Assembly (NCBI GenBank): GCA_029860075.1
Contig: JAOUBX010000008.1
Span: 1-64,000 of the forward strand
Source of the DNA: Deltaproteobacteria bacterium
GTDB taxonomy: Bacteria; Desulfobacterota; JADFVX01
DNA: 64,000 nt
Direction: 5' to 3'
Shown here: piece by piece, positions 43,639-52,941 of the stretch
Position numbering within the stretch: the stretch's first letter is position 1
Layout: each line of letters opens with the position of its first letter
The notes under the pieces: generated by a model
What the model was told of the DNA's origin: nothing
The model's database searches: none
The model's input: the letters and a program-made list of their open reading frames with translations, nothing else
Translations under genes and position numbers: made by a program

Positions 43639-46600
43639 GTGGTTTTCTATAACGTACTTAAAAAAGCTTCCTATATATTCCTTCCTCTTTTCATTATTAT
43701 CAGCGCCCTGAGTTTTTCTCTCTATAAAAAAGAAAAAAATATCATCAACATGGAACTGGAACATAATGAGAAAAGAACGGTAGCTCTCCAGAAAGAAACC
43801 ATCAGAAATGAAATTGATCATATTGTTTCCAACCTCCTTCTGCTTTCCCGTGAATTTGAACTGCATATGTCAAATGGAGGGATATTTGATGAGTCGATAG
43901 CATTTTTTAAAAATGAGCTGATCATTTTTTCCGACAGTTTAAAGTCCTACGACCAGGTACGCCTCCTGGACAAAAAGGGGATGGAAGTTATAAGGATTAA
44001 TCTTGTTGACGGAAAATCTTACCTCGTACCCGATAAAGACCTCCAATCAAAAGGTGATCGTTATTACTTTCATGAGACCCTTAATCTTGAACGCAGTTAT
44101 ATCTATATTTCTCCCTTCGATCTTAATATAGAACATGGACGCATAGAAAAACCCTTTAAACCGGTGATACGGCTGGGAACGCCTGTTTATTACGAGAATG
44201 GCAAAAAATACGGTATTATTATTTTCAACTACCTGGGAGAAGTCCTTCTAAAGTCTTTTGAAAAACTTAATGACATGCCCGGAAGAATCTCCATGCTCAT
44301 GAACATGGAAGGGTACTGGTTTTCAGGCCCTTCCCCGGAAGATGAGTGGGGCTTCATGTTTGAAGAGAGAAAAAAGAGGACCTTCGGCAACAGGTTCCGT
44401 GAAGCATGGGCCGTCATTTCGGGCAATGATTCAGGCCAGTTTTACAACAGGGAGGGCATATTTACTTTTAACACGATTAATCCCCTTTTTGAAGCCATCA
44501 AATCAAATCCGCTACTGGAAAGCACCGGGAGAGCTTTGGATATTCATTCTCTGCCCCGGCCCTCTGCCTGGAAAATCGTGTCACTCGTTCCCGGAGAAGT
44601 GATTGCGGCAAAAACAGACAAGGTCCTGAAAAAGTTTTTACTTGTCTATGCCTTCCTTGTTTTTCCATTATTGTTTGTTTCCTGGCAGGTGGCCCGCATA
44701 AGCATTCAGCGGAAATTATGGCAGGAAACGCTGGAAAAAAGTGAAGCCGGCCTCCGCACGGCCCAAAACATTGCCCGTATGGGAAATTGGGAGTGGGACA
44801 CATCAGGCGGCAAAATATACTGGTCGGAAGCTTTTTTTCACATTCTGGGCCTGGACGCAAAAAAACATGCTCCCGGCATGAAAACATTTCTTAAGCTCGT
44901 TCATCCCGGCGACAGGGCTTATGTTAAAGAAAAGATCCGTAATTCTCTTAAAAAGAAAGAAGCCCTAAACATGGACCACAGGATGATTTTGCCCGATTCA
45001 TCAGAGATGGTGATTATTCATGATCATGGCGAGATGATAAGCGATGACGGTAAAAAGACGGTAAAAATAATAGGAACAATCCAGGACGTAACAGCGCAAA
45101 AAAAGATTGAAGAAGCGCTTTTGAAAAACAACCACCTTCTCGATGCCATCAGAAGCGCCCAGGAAAAGTGCATCATGGAAAAAAATGTGCCCCCTCCTTT
45201 CAAGGAACTTCTGGCCCACCTTCTCTCTTTAAGCAATAGTGAGGGCGGCTTTATCGGGGAAGTGATTATATCCAAAGGCCTTTCCACCCTCAACGTGGTT
45301 ACATCCGCTTTTAATTTCACCGGTAAAAAAACCGGAGATAATGCCTCTGAAAGTCCCGACCCTGCCGGCATAAATCCACTTTTTGAAGCGCTTGTTTTAA
45401 AGGGAGAAAGAATTATTTCAAACCATTTTTCCGGAGCGCCTCATTTGAGGGAACTGTTCAGGAGCCACCCTCTCATTAACGCCTTCATAGCTATCCCCAT
45501 TAAAGAGGGCCATAGAGTAACAGGCATGATAGGCATGGCAAACCGGCCCGGCGGTTATGATGATGAGTTGCTTGACTTTCTCGATCCTTTTATTCGAACG
45601 TACGGAAACATTATTAAGGCCTACAAAAATAACGCAAAGCGCTTTGCCGCAGAAAGGAAACTCCTTAAATATAAGGAAAACCTTGAAAAACTGGTAGGAA
45701 AACGCACTGCCGAACTGGCAAATACCAACAGGGCACTGCAAAAAAGCGAGGCCCTTTATCATAGCCTTGTTGACAATATGAATGAAGGTCTCGGTATGGT
45801 TGACAAAGAGGGAACTACGACCTATGCAAATAGTCAATTCGGCAACATAATAGGTTATCCCCTGTCCGACATTATCGGAAAACACTGGACAAGCTATTTT
45901 GACAGTACAGCCAGGGAAGAAATTGAAGCGGAGCTTAAGAAAAGGAAAAAAGGCATTGCAGAACCCTATGAAGTTGAAAACAGGCGTAAGGACGGCAAAA
46001 AAGTCTGGCTCAGGATTTCCCCGAAAGTAATGCTTGACCCTGAGGGCAGGTTCCGGGGAAGCATGGGCCTTTTCCAGGATATTACGGACAGAAAATTATA
46101 TGAGGAAGCGCTTAAAAAAAGAGAAGAGGAACTGGGGGAACGGATTAAAGAACTCAATTGTCTCTACGGCATGTCAAAATTGATCGAGGCGAAAGGGATC
46201 ACTCTTGATGAAATCCTGGAAGGCACGGCAGAACTGCTGACAAAGGCATGGCAGTATCCGGAAATTTGCTGCGCCGCAATCTTTTTTGAGGGGAAAGCAT
46301 TCAAAACAGCCAGGTTCCGGAAAACAAAATGGTGTCAAACAGCACCTGTCTTCATTGACGGGAAGAAAGCGGGACAGGTAGAAGTCTGTTACCTGAAAAA
46401 AACAGCGCAGCACAATGAAAGCCCCTTTCTTAAAGAAGAAGAAGCGCTCATCAATGAAATAGCAGAGCGAACAGGAAGCATAAGCAAACGAATAGAGGTG
46501 GAAAAAGCCCTTGCTGAAAGTGAAGCAAAATACAGGGGCCTTTTTAATAATGCACAGGTCGGATTATGGAGGATCTCGGCTGGTGACGGGAAATTGCTGG

Positions 46601-47961
46601 AATGCAATGAAAGGCTCGCCCGGATTTTCGGTTATTCAAACCGTAAAGAAGCGATGACGCATTTTATTGCTTCAAAAAACTACCTTGATCCGGGAAAAAG
46701 GGAAGAAATGCTTGCCCTTATTAAGAAGAAGGGAGAGATCAATAATTTTGAAGCACGGCTGGCAGGAAAGGAGGGTCTGCCCATTTGGGTCCGTTTTTCT
46801 GCAAAACTCTATGCTGATAAAGATTTTCTTGAAGGCGTGGCTACCGATATTACGGAAGAAAAGGAGGCCTTAGAGGCGCTGCAAAAAAGTGAAGAGCAGT
46901 TCAGGCAAGTGGTGGACAAGTCTCCCGTTCCCATGGTGATTACTGATTCCAAAGGGTATATTGAGAATTTCAACAGTAAATTTATCGAACTTTTCGGCTG
47001 GACGACAAAAGAGGTGAGAACACCGGAGCAGTGGTGGAATGCAGCTTATCCCGACGGGAAATACAGGAATAAGGTCCGCCGTTCCTGGGAAAAAGCCGTC
47101 AACGAAGCAACCCTTAAAAAGATGGAAATACCGCCGCAACAGTGGCAGGTGACATGTAAAAACGGTGATCTCAGGGAAGTCGAGTTCAGAATGGTTCCCA
47201 TTTCTGAAAAGAGGAATGTTATTGCCATGAATGATATTACGGAAAGAAAAAAGGATGAATTGAAAATCCGCAACTCACGTGAACAGATGCGCGCCCTTGC
47301 CTTGCACCTGCAAGATATTCGTGAAGAAGAAAGAAGCGCCATTGCCCGGGATATTCATGATGAACTGGGTCAAGTACTGACGGCCTGCAAATTTGATTTG
47401 TCATGGATCGGAACAAAACTGAATAAAAAACAGGAGGAGCTTCTGGAAAGAGTGAAAGAATCGACGGAATATATGGACAGGGCCATTCAGTTTGTAAAAA
47501 AAATTGCAACGGAACTAAGACCGGCGCTCCTCGACGACGTCGGCCTTATGGCTGCCGTCGAGTGGCAGGCAAGGGAATTTGAAAGGAAAACGGGCATAAA
47601 GTGCCATGTTGAATTCAGGCCCTGGCGCATTATATTGAGCAGAGATCTTTCAACAGCCGTCTTTCGAATTTTCCAGGAAGCATTAACTAACGTATCACGC
47701 CATTCAGAAGCGAGCGCTGTGAACGCTCTGCTTGAAGGCCAGGGACCCAATTTAGTCCTGGAAGTAAAAGACAACGGAAAAGGAATGAGCGATGAAGATA
47801 TGGCAAACTCAAAATCATATGGTATTATTGGAATGAAGGAACGCCTCTTTCCCTGGGGCGGTAATGTGACTATTTACGGGAAGAAAAAAGAAGGCACAAC
47901 GGTAAGAGTGATAATTCCACTTTTAAAAACAGAAAAAGTAAGCAGCAAAATGAAAATATGA
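43639..47961 (+). CDS. Membrane-bound multi-PAS/GAF histidine kinase (HisKA_3, NarX-like)
   Basis: A 1440-residue sensor. Two membrane helices (about 8-27 and 333-352) bracket a 300-residue periplasmic sensing domain of Cache type. The cytoplasmic part has PAS (about 371-490), GAF (about 500-665), PAS (about 707-820), GAF (about 845-960), PAS (about 963-1080) and PAS (about 1087-1200). The kinase core is of the NarX/DegS type: His1240 in ARDIHDELGQVL and a HATPase with DNGKGMS. GTG start with GGGGG 6 nt upstream. The gene overlaps the LuxR-type regulator by 4 nt, its evident partner. The number of input domains suggests it integrates several signals, perhaps redox or oxygen. Confidence 0.92.
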   Translation: MVFYNVLKKASYIFLPLFIIISALSFSLYKKEKNIINMELEHNEKRTVALQKETIRNEIDHIVSNLLLLSREFELHMSNGGIFDESIAFFKNELIIFSDSLKSYDQVRLLDKKGMEVIRINLVDGKSYLVPDKDLQSKGDRYYFHETLNLERSYIYISPFDLNIEHGRIEKPFKPVIRLGTPVYYENGKKYGIIIFNYLGEVLLKSFEKLNDMPGRISMLMNMEGYWFSGPSPEDEWGFMFEERKKRTFGNRFREAWAVISGNDSGQFYNREGIFTFNTINPLFEAIKSNPLLESTGRALDIHSLPRPSAWKIVSLVPGEVIAAKTDKVLKKFLLVYAFLVFPLLFVSWQVARISIQRKLWQETLEKSEAGLRTAQNIARMGNWEWDTSGGKIYWSEAFFHILGLDAKKHAPGMKTFLKLVHPGDRAYVKEKIRNSLKKKEALNMDHRMILPDSSEMVIIHDHGEMISDDGKKTVKIIGTIQDVTAQKKIEEALLKNNHLLDAIRSAQEKCIMEKNVPPPFKELLAHLLSLSNSEGGFIGEVIISKGLSTLNVVTSAFNFTGKKTGDNASESPDPAGINPLFEALVLKGERIISNHFSGAPHLRELFRSHPLINAFIAIPIKEGHRVTGMIGMANRPGGYDDELLDFLDPFIRTYGNIIKAYKNNAKRFAAERKLLKYKENLEKLVGKRTAELANTNRALQKSEALYHSLVDNMNEGLGMVDKEGTTTYANSQFGNIIGYPLSDIIGKHWTSYFDSTAREEIEAELKKRKKGIAEPYEVENRRKDGKKVWLRISPKVMLDPEGRFRGSMGLFQDITDRKLYEEALKKREEELGERIKELNCLYGMSKLIEAKGITLDEILEGTAELLTKAWQYPEICCAAIFFEGKAFKTARFRKTKWCQTAPVFIDGKKAGQVEVCYLKKTAQHNESPFLKEEEALINEIAERTGSISKRIEVEKALAESEAKYRGLFNNAQVGLWRISAGDGKLLECNERLARIFGYSNRKEAMTHFIASKNYLDPGKREEMLALIKKKGEINNFEARLAGKEGLPIWVRFSAKLYADKDFLEGVATDITEEKEALEALQKSEEQFRQVVDKSPVPMVITDSKGYIENFNSKFIELFGWTTKEVRTPEQWWNAAYPDGKYRNKVRRSWEKAVNEATLKKMEIPPQQWQVTCKNGDLREVEFRMVPISEKRNVIAMNDITERKKDELKIRNSREQMRALALHLQDIREEERSAIARDIHDELGQVLTACKFDLSWIGTKLNKKQEELLERVKESTEYMDRAIQFVKKIATELRPALLDDVGLMAAVEWQAREFERKTGIKCHVEFRPWRIILSRDLSTAVFRIFQEALTNVSRHSEASAVNALLEGQGPNLVLEVKDNGKGMSDEDMANSKSYGIIGMKERLFPWGGNVTIYGKKKEGTTVRVIIPLLKTEKVSSKMKI

Positions 47962-48593
47962 TCAGGATTCTTATTGCAGACGATCATACGATTTTAAGAG
48001 AAGGATTAAAACGTATTCTGTCCTCCTCCAAAGACATTGTTGTTGCCGGTGAAGCGGCAAACTCGAAAGAAGTGCTTAGCCAACTCTCTAAAAGCAATTT
48101 CGATGTTGTTCTTCTGGACATATCCATGCCCGGCCGGAGCGGGCTCGAGATTATCCGGGAAATCAGGGACTACAATAAAAAATGTTCTGTTCTTGTGCTC
48201 AGTTCCTATCCCGAAGACCAGTATGCATTGCGCGTAATAAAGGCAGGCGCCGCGGGATATCTGACAAAGGAAAGCGCTGCTGAAAAATTGATTGACGCCA
48301 TAAAAAAGGTCTCCGGCGGGGGGAAATACATTACGCCTTTTGTCGCTGAAATGCTGGCCTTTGAAGTTGTCGACGGTAACCTCCACAAGGCGCCCCATGA
48401 AAAGCTTTCCGACAGGGAGTATCAGGTCATGTGCATGATAGCCTCGGGCAAATCCGTTTCCCACATCGCTCTGGAACTGTCATTAAGCGTAAAAACCATT
48501 AGCGCCTACAGAGCGAGAATGCTTACAAAAATGAAGATGAAAAATAATGCGGAGCTTACGCACTATGCCATCAGGGAAGGGCTTGTCGGGTAA
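47958..48593 (+). CDS. LuxR/NarL-type response regulator
   Basis: A 211-residue two-domain regulator: receiver with Asp54 (VVLLDISMPG) and the KES segment (YLTKESAAEK), then a LuxR-type helix-turn-helix (LSDREYQVMCMIASGKSVSHIALELSLSVKTISAYRARM). It binds DNA after phosphorylation by the overlapping kinase. Overlap of 4 nt (ATGA) with the kinase gene indicates translational coupling. Target genes are not evident in the window. Confidence 0.95.
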   Translation: MIRILIADDHTILREGLKRILSSSKDIVVAGEAANSKEVLSQLSKSNFDVVLLDISMPGRSGLEIIREIRDYNKKCSVLVLSSYPEDQYALRVIKAGAAGYLTKESAAEKLIDAIKKVSGGGKYITPFVAEMLAFEVVDGNLHKAPHEKLSDREYQVMCMIASGKSVSHIALELSLSVKTISAYRARMLTKMKMKNNAELTHYAIREGLVG

Positions 48594-48640
48594 GATGTAT
48601 TTATTTTTGACATGATCCTGTTAAACCATGATCCAGCTCA

Positions 48641-48775
48641 GCAGTGTCCGGTCAGGGAATTGCAGAAATTTAAAAACCCCATCCCCCTCCTGACCTCCCC
48701 CTTGAAGGGGGAGGAACAGCGGTGCAAAATCCTGACCGGACACTGCCGGGGCCAACTGCTGTTTCCAGGATAATT
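48641..48775. repeat. MITE-like hairpin repeat element
   Basis: Two 16-bp perfect inverted repeats (GCAGTGTCCGGTCAGG at 48641-48656, CCTGACCGGACACTGC at 48731-48746) enclose an inner near-palindrome CCTCCCCCTTGAAGGGGGAGG. The right end continues into CCAACTGCTGTTTCCAGG. A second copy of the inner palindrome and right end lies at 62622-62697. No transposase gene is inside, so it would be moved in trans if mobile. The remaining intergenic sequence up to 48931 is unremarkable. Confidence 0.7.
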
Positions 48776-48931
48776 GTTTTGACTAACGTTGTAGGACAAA
48801 GTCGCTAGTGTAATTGAGACAAATACATTAGTCACAAATGGGCCTTGACCTGTTTTTTTATACATCGAAACCCCTTATGCTAATAGTAGGAGCAGACTAT
48901 AAAAAAGTGAAATTTTAGCATGGGGGATAAA

Positions 48932-49300
48932 ATGGCTAAAAAAGTATTAATATGTGATGACGAAATCAGTGTGAGGGAACTCATTAAAAAAATAGTGCAG
49001 AGAGAAGGATATGAAGCGCTTCTTGCCAAAGATGGCGATGAAAGCATAGACATGGCCTGTCATAATGCGCCGGACCTGATCATTCTCGATCTGACCATGC
49101 CGGGAAAAACGGGCTATGACGTATGCATGGCATTGAAAAGACAATCCCTCACCAAAGATATCTACATCATCGTTCTAACAGGCAACCTGCTTGAAATGGA
49201 TGACAAGTGGAAAAAAATGACAAAACCCGATTTTCTCTTTACCAAACCTGTTATCCCGCGCCAGCTTCGTATGAAACTTCATGAAGTACTGGACAGGTAG
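48932..49300 (+). CDS. Stand-alone receiver protein (CheY-like)
   Basis: A 122-residue protein consisting only of a receiver: DDE acidic pair, Asp53 (LIILDLTMPG), Thr (VLTGN) and Lys (FTKPVIP). It has no output domain and likely passes or competes for phosphate with the kinase gene that starts immediately after its stop. The ATG at 48932 is chosen because GGGGG lies 6 nt upstream; an ATG at 48920 is in frame. Confidence 0.9.
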   Translation: MAKKVLICDDEISVRELIKKIVQREGYEALLAKDGDESIDMACHNAPDLIILDLTMPGKTGYDVCMALKRQSLTKDIYIIVLTGNLLEMDDKWKKMTKPDFLFTKPVIPRQLRMKLHEVLDR

Positions 49301-50605
49301 ATGAAAAAAGATAATCCCGCCGACATGGAAAGCCTTACCGATGAACTGCTTCATTGCTATGAAGAACTGGGGTTGATCTACGAAACAGGAGAGCTTCTCG
49401 CGTCTATTGCAAGAGGTGAAGTGAGTCAGTGGAAAGCCATGTCCGGCACTTTCCTTCAACTTACCATTGAAACGCTGAAGGCGGATATGGGGTGGATTTA
49501 TTTTGATTCAGAGAATAAAAAGGATGTTCACGTCGAGGCCGTAAGCAGTATTCAAAAAAGAAATGCAAAAAAGATTTCTCTCCACTTTTTAAGCCGGGTA
49601 AAAGAGGGAACCTTAATGGTTAACCATCCTCTTGATAAAAACGGTAATGAAAGGGCAGACAAGACTTCTCTCCTCATTTTCTCGCCCTTTAAATCTGCCG
49701 GCAGATTTATAGGTGCTATTGTCATAGGCAAAGAAGGACCTGCCCCATTCAACTCAGGTGATGTAAAACTGCTTTCACACGTTTCCGGCTATTTTTCAAA
49801 CATATTTGAAAATGCCAGAATGTTCCAGGAAATAAAAGAGGCATACCTCTTGTCGGAAAAAGCGAATAAACGCCTTAATGAATTAAACAAAATGAAGAAA
49901 GACTTTATTGCCATTGCCTCTCACGAACTGAATACACCGCTTTCAATCATCTCTTTATGCCTGGAAATGATTAAAATCAGGGGAAAGGAGAGTTTGCCGG
50001 AAAAACTCTATGATGTTCTCGAAACAATGGATGAGGGGCGAAGTAAACTGGCGGAAATTATAAACAATATTTGCAGTTATTCATGGCTCGATGAAGGTAA
50101 ACTTTCGCCGGAGAAAGAGTCTTTTTATTTGATTGATATAACGAAAGAGATTCTGGCGGGACTGGAGAGTATTTTCAGGAAAAGAAATATCAATGCCGGC
50201 CTCCGGGTAAGCAAAGACTTTAAACTATTTGGCGATATAGAGATGATAAAAAATTTAATCAGCGAAATCATCCTTAATGCCGTTAAAAATACGCCTGACG
50301 GCGGTAAAATCGACATCAAGGGCGAGAGGAAGAAGAATGAAACCATCGTCTATATCAGCGATAACGGAAATGGCATTCCTCAAGCCGAGAGGGAGCATCT
50401 TTTTGATCCCTTTCACAAAGCGGGAGATTTTATGACCCATTCAAGCGGAACCTATGAATACAAAACGGGAGGGATCGGGATCGGACTTGCCCTGGCAAAA
50501 CGTATCGTTGAATCTCATGGCGGCAGGATATGGCTGGAAAACGCTTCTCATATCTGCAACTTTTCAAAAGGTTCCTCTTTTGCCGTCAGCCTCCCTCTCC
50601 AATAA
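49301..50605 (+). CDS. Soluble GAF-type sensor histidine kinase
   Basis: A 434-residue kinase with no membrane segments. An N-terminal GAF-like sensing region (about 20-185), HisKA with His208 (ASHELNTPLS) and HATPase with N box (ILNAVKNTPDGG), DNGNGIP and GGIGIGLALAKRI. Its start follows the receiver stop with no gap, so the two form an operon and most likely a cognate pair. The stimulus is unknown. Confidence 0.9.
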   Translation: MKKDNPADMESLTDELLHCYEELGLIYETGELLASIARGEVSQWKAMSGTFLQLTIETLKADMGWIYFDSENKKDVHVEAVSSIQKRNAKKISLHFLSRVKEGTLMVNHPLDKNGNERADKTSLLIFSPFKSAGRFIGAIVIGKEGPAPFNSGDVKLLSHVSGYFSNIFENARMFQEIKEAYLLSEKANKRLNELNKMKKDFIAIASHELNTPLSIISLCLEMIKIRGKESLPEKLYDVLETMDEGRSKLAEIINNICSYSWLDEGKLSPEKESFYLIDITKEILAGLESIFRKRNINAGLRVSKDFKLFGDIEMIKNLISEIILNAVKNTPDGGKIDIKGERKKNETIVYISDNGNGIPQAEREHLFDPFHKAGDFMTHSSGTYEYKTGGIGIGLALAKRIVESHGGRIWLENASHICNFSKGSSFAVSLPLQ

Positions 50606-50909
50606 AAACAAAAGTGGCGGCATGCGTGAAAACCGCTTTACCCTTATCAGAAAGAATCCTGCATTATTGCCATCCTTACCGGTATTCGGACGAAACTTAA
50701 CCGGCCGCATGTTTTTCCCCTTGCTCTATTTCTTGATACATGCCATATTTTTTTAGTCCTCTTGTAAAGTATTTTTCATTTGCTAAACTTAAATTATCAG
50801 CAACAGTCCTGTCCGTTCATTCGGGGAGGCAACGAGTGAATTGACGGCTATTAGCGCAATAAGCTGAAAAATTAATAAACAACATGCCGACTGTATTTAA
50901 GGAGAAAAA
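50606..50909 (+). promoter_or_regulatory. Intergenic region with a promoter for the next kinase
   Basis: TTGTAA at 50762-50767 and TAAACT at 50784-50789, spaced 16 nt with TGC directly before the -10, make a likely promoter. The leader is about 110 nt and ends in AAGGAG before the GTG start. The first half of this region holds an open frame of the previous gene in another frame only; nothing else is apparent. Confidence 0.4.
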
Positions 50910-52496
50910 GTGAGAAGAGAAAAGTTATTACTTGTCGATGATGAAGTTGCCATTCTTGATATCTGTGAAAAAATTCTTGTCAGGGATCAATATGATGTGC
51001 TGACGGCATCATCAGGTGAAAAAGCCATGGAAATTATGGATAAGGAAATGGTGGATATTCTTGTTACCGACATAAAGATGCCCGGCATGAGTGGAAAAAA
51101 ACTGCTCAAGGAAGGAAAGAAAAAATATCCCGATATGTCGGCTGCCATCATTACAGGCTATGCCGACATGAAACTGGCCATAGAAACGATGCACCTGGGG
51201 GCGCAGGCCTTCATCATAAAGCCTTTTTCCCCTTCCCAGCTAAAAGATATGCTTCATGCCCTTACCGAAAAAAAAGTCCTGCTCAAAGAGAACCTGAGGC
51301 TAAAAACCTTGATGCCCCTCCTTGAAAGCAGCAGGAAGATGCTGGAAAAAATTGATTGCCGTGAAATATGCAATCTCGTTATGAAAGAACTATTGGAAGG
51401 CCTTAAAGCGGACAAAGCGGCTATTTTGCTAAGGGAGGAAAATGAATTCCAGGTCATGTCAGGTGATGGCTTTGAAGGTGAAATACTGGAAGAACTTGTA
51501 AAGAATGATCATCTTTTAAATAAAATTTCCGACAGAAAAAAGCAGGCGCCCATGAGAGGGGATGCGGTATTTAAAAAACAGCCTGCCCTCGCCGGCGCAA
51601 AAATAATAATGACTCCCATTGTTCATGATAAAAAAACTTCCGGACTTTTGATTACACTGAAGGACGGGGACAGTGACAACTTTAGCGAAGGAGAGCTTGA
51701 GTTTATCACTATTTTATCCAATCACCTGGCGGCATCCATGGATCGCGCCCTCCTTTACAGGAAACTGGAAGAAGCCCTTGCCGAGGTAAAAGAGGCAGAG
51801 AAACTGAAGGATATTTTTCTTCGCAATATTAGTCACGAGTTTCGAACGCCCCTCAATATTGTTATCAGTTTTGCAGAGATTATGCTTGAAGGTTACCGGG
51901 GAGGGAAAAAACTTTCCTATGAGAGAGAAAAGCTCGAAATTATCCGTAATAAAGGAGATGAGCTTCTGGCCCTTTTTGAAATGCTTCTCGATGCAAGCGG
52001 ACTGGAAGCGAACACAATAAAAGCCAGTCTGAAACCGGCGCTCCTGTCCTCATTAATTTCAGAATGCTATCCCTCCTTTAAGAAAAAAGGGGAAGACAAG
52101 GGCCTTGCAGTAGTCTTTAAGAGCAACAGGAAAAAACTGCAGGTTGTCATCGATGAAGCGTTAATGAATAAGGTATTAAGCCATGTGCTGAACAATGCCA
52201 TAAAATTTACCGATAAGGGAAAGGTTGAAATATCAGCGGACAGAGTCGGATCGGAGGTGATTTTGAAAATTCAGGATACAGGTGTGGGCATCGAACAAGA
52301 TAAAAAGGAAATCATTTTTACAAAATTTCACCAGGGAGATGATTCTATAACCCGGCGATTTGCAGGCGCCGGTCTCGGCCTTTATCTGGCTGAAAAAATG
52401 CTGAACCTCATGGAGGGAACAATCGAGGTTGAGAGCCCCCCGCCGGGAACAGGGCAAGGGAGCCTCTTTACAATCAGATTACCTGCTCCGGACTAG
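50910..52496 (+). CDS. Hybrid REC-GAF-histidine kinase
   Basis: A 528-residue soluble protein: receiver (1-120, Asp54 in LVTDIKMPG, KPF lysine), a coiled linker, a GAF-like sensing region (about 135-290), HisKA with His309 (ISHEFRTPL) and HATPase (NNAIKFTDKG, DTGVGI, GAGLGLYLAEKM). The receiver at the N-terminus suggests phosphate input from another kinase in the cluster. GTG start with AAGGAG upstream. Its last 23 nt overlap the converging receiver gene on the opposite strand. Confidence 0.92.
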   Translation: MRREKLLLVDDEVAILDICEKILVRDQYDVLTASSGEKAMEIMDKEMVDILVTDIKMPGMSGKKLLKEGKKKYPDMSAAIITGYADMKLAIETMHLGAQAFIIKPFSPSQLKDMLHALTEKKVLLKENLRLKTLMPLLESSRKMLEKIDCREICNLVMKELLEGLKADKAAILLREENEFQVMSGDGFEGEILEELVKNDHLLNKISDRKKQAPMRGDAVFKKQPALAGAKIIMTPIVHDKKTSGLLITLKDGDSDNFSEGELEFITILSNHLAASMDRALLYRKLEEALAEVKEAEKLKDIFLRNISHEFRTPLNIVISFAEIMLEGYRGGKKLSYEREKLEIIRNKGDELLALFEMLLDASGLEANTIKASLKPALLSSLISECYPSFKKKGEDKGLAVVFKSNRKKLQVVIDEALMNKVLSHVLNNAIKFTDKGKVEISADRVGSEVILKIQDTGVGIEQDKKEIIFTKFHQGDDSITRRFAGAGLGLYLAEKMLNLMEGTIEVESPPPGTGQGSLFTIRLPAPD

Positions 52497-52890
52497 GCCC
52501 ATTCTTATCCCTTACCTGCCGGTATTCTTCTATGGCCTCCTTTATAGCGGAACGAAACTCTCCATTGTCCCAGGGTTTATAAAAACACCTGAAAATTCCG
52601 AGTTCGCCGACAGTGGTTTGAACCACGTCATGGTTAACGAGAGCGCTGATCAGGATACTTATTGTTTGCGGTGAAACCTCCCTCGTCTCCCGCAGCAGCT
52701 GCAAACCCGACATGCCGGGCATTTTGTAATCGGAAATAAGAAGGGCAACTTCCCTTTTCTTCATAATTTCAATTGCCTCTTCCCCGTTTTTCGCCAATAT
52801 TATTTCGTAAGGTTCATTGCGCAACAAGCGCCTTATAAGTGATAAAATACAACTTTCGTCATCGACACACAATACGGTATAATTATCCAT
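52474..52890 (-). CDS. Receiver protein (RpfG-type REC)
   Basis: A 138-residue receiver: DDE pair, Asp54 (LLISDYKMPGMSG) and Lys in CFYKPWD. The KPW form is typical of receivers attached to, or paired with, HD-GYP or similar outputs. The switch residue is Ser (LISAL) rather than Thr. ATG 52890 is chosen because GGGGGGAG lies 5 nt upstream; the frame opens 14 codons earlier. The 3' end overlaps the converging hybrid kinase by 23 nt. It is the last gene of a minus-strand phosphorelay group. Confidence 0.88.
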   Translation of the reverse strand: MDNYTVLCVDDESCILSLIRRLLRNEPYEIILAKNGEEAIEIMKKREVALLISDYKMPGMSGLQLLRETREVSPQTISILISALVNHDVVQTTVGELGIFRCFYKPWDNGEFRSAIKEAIEEYRQVRDKNGPSPEQVI

Positions 52891-52941
52891 TCCCACTCCC
52901 CCCATTTCTTCACGGAACCACCCTGACGGCATACTCCCTCC

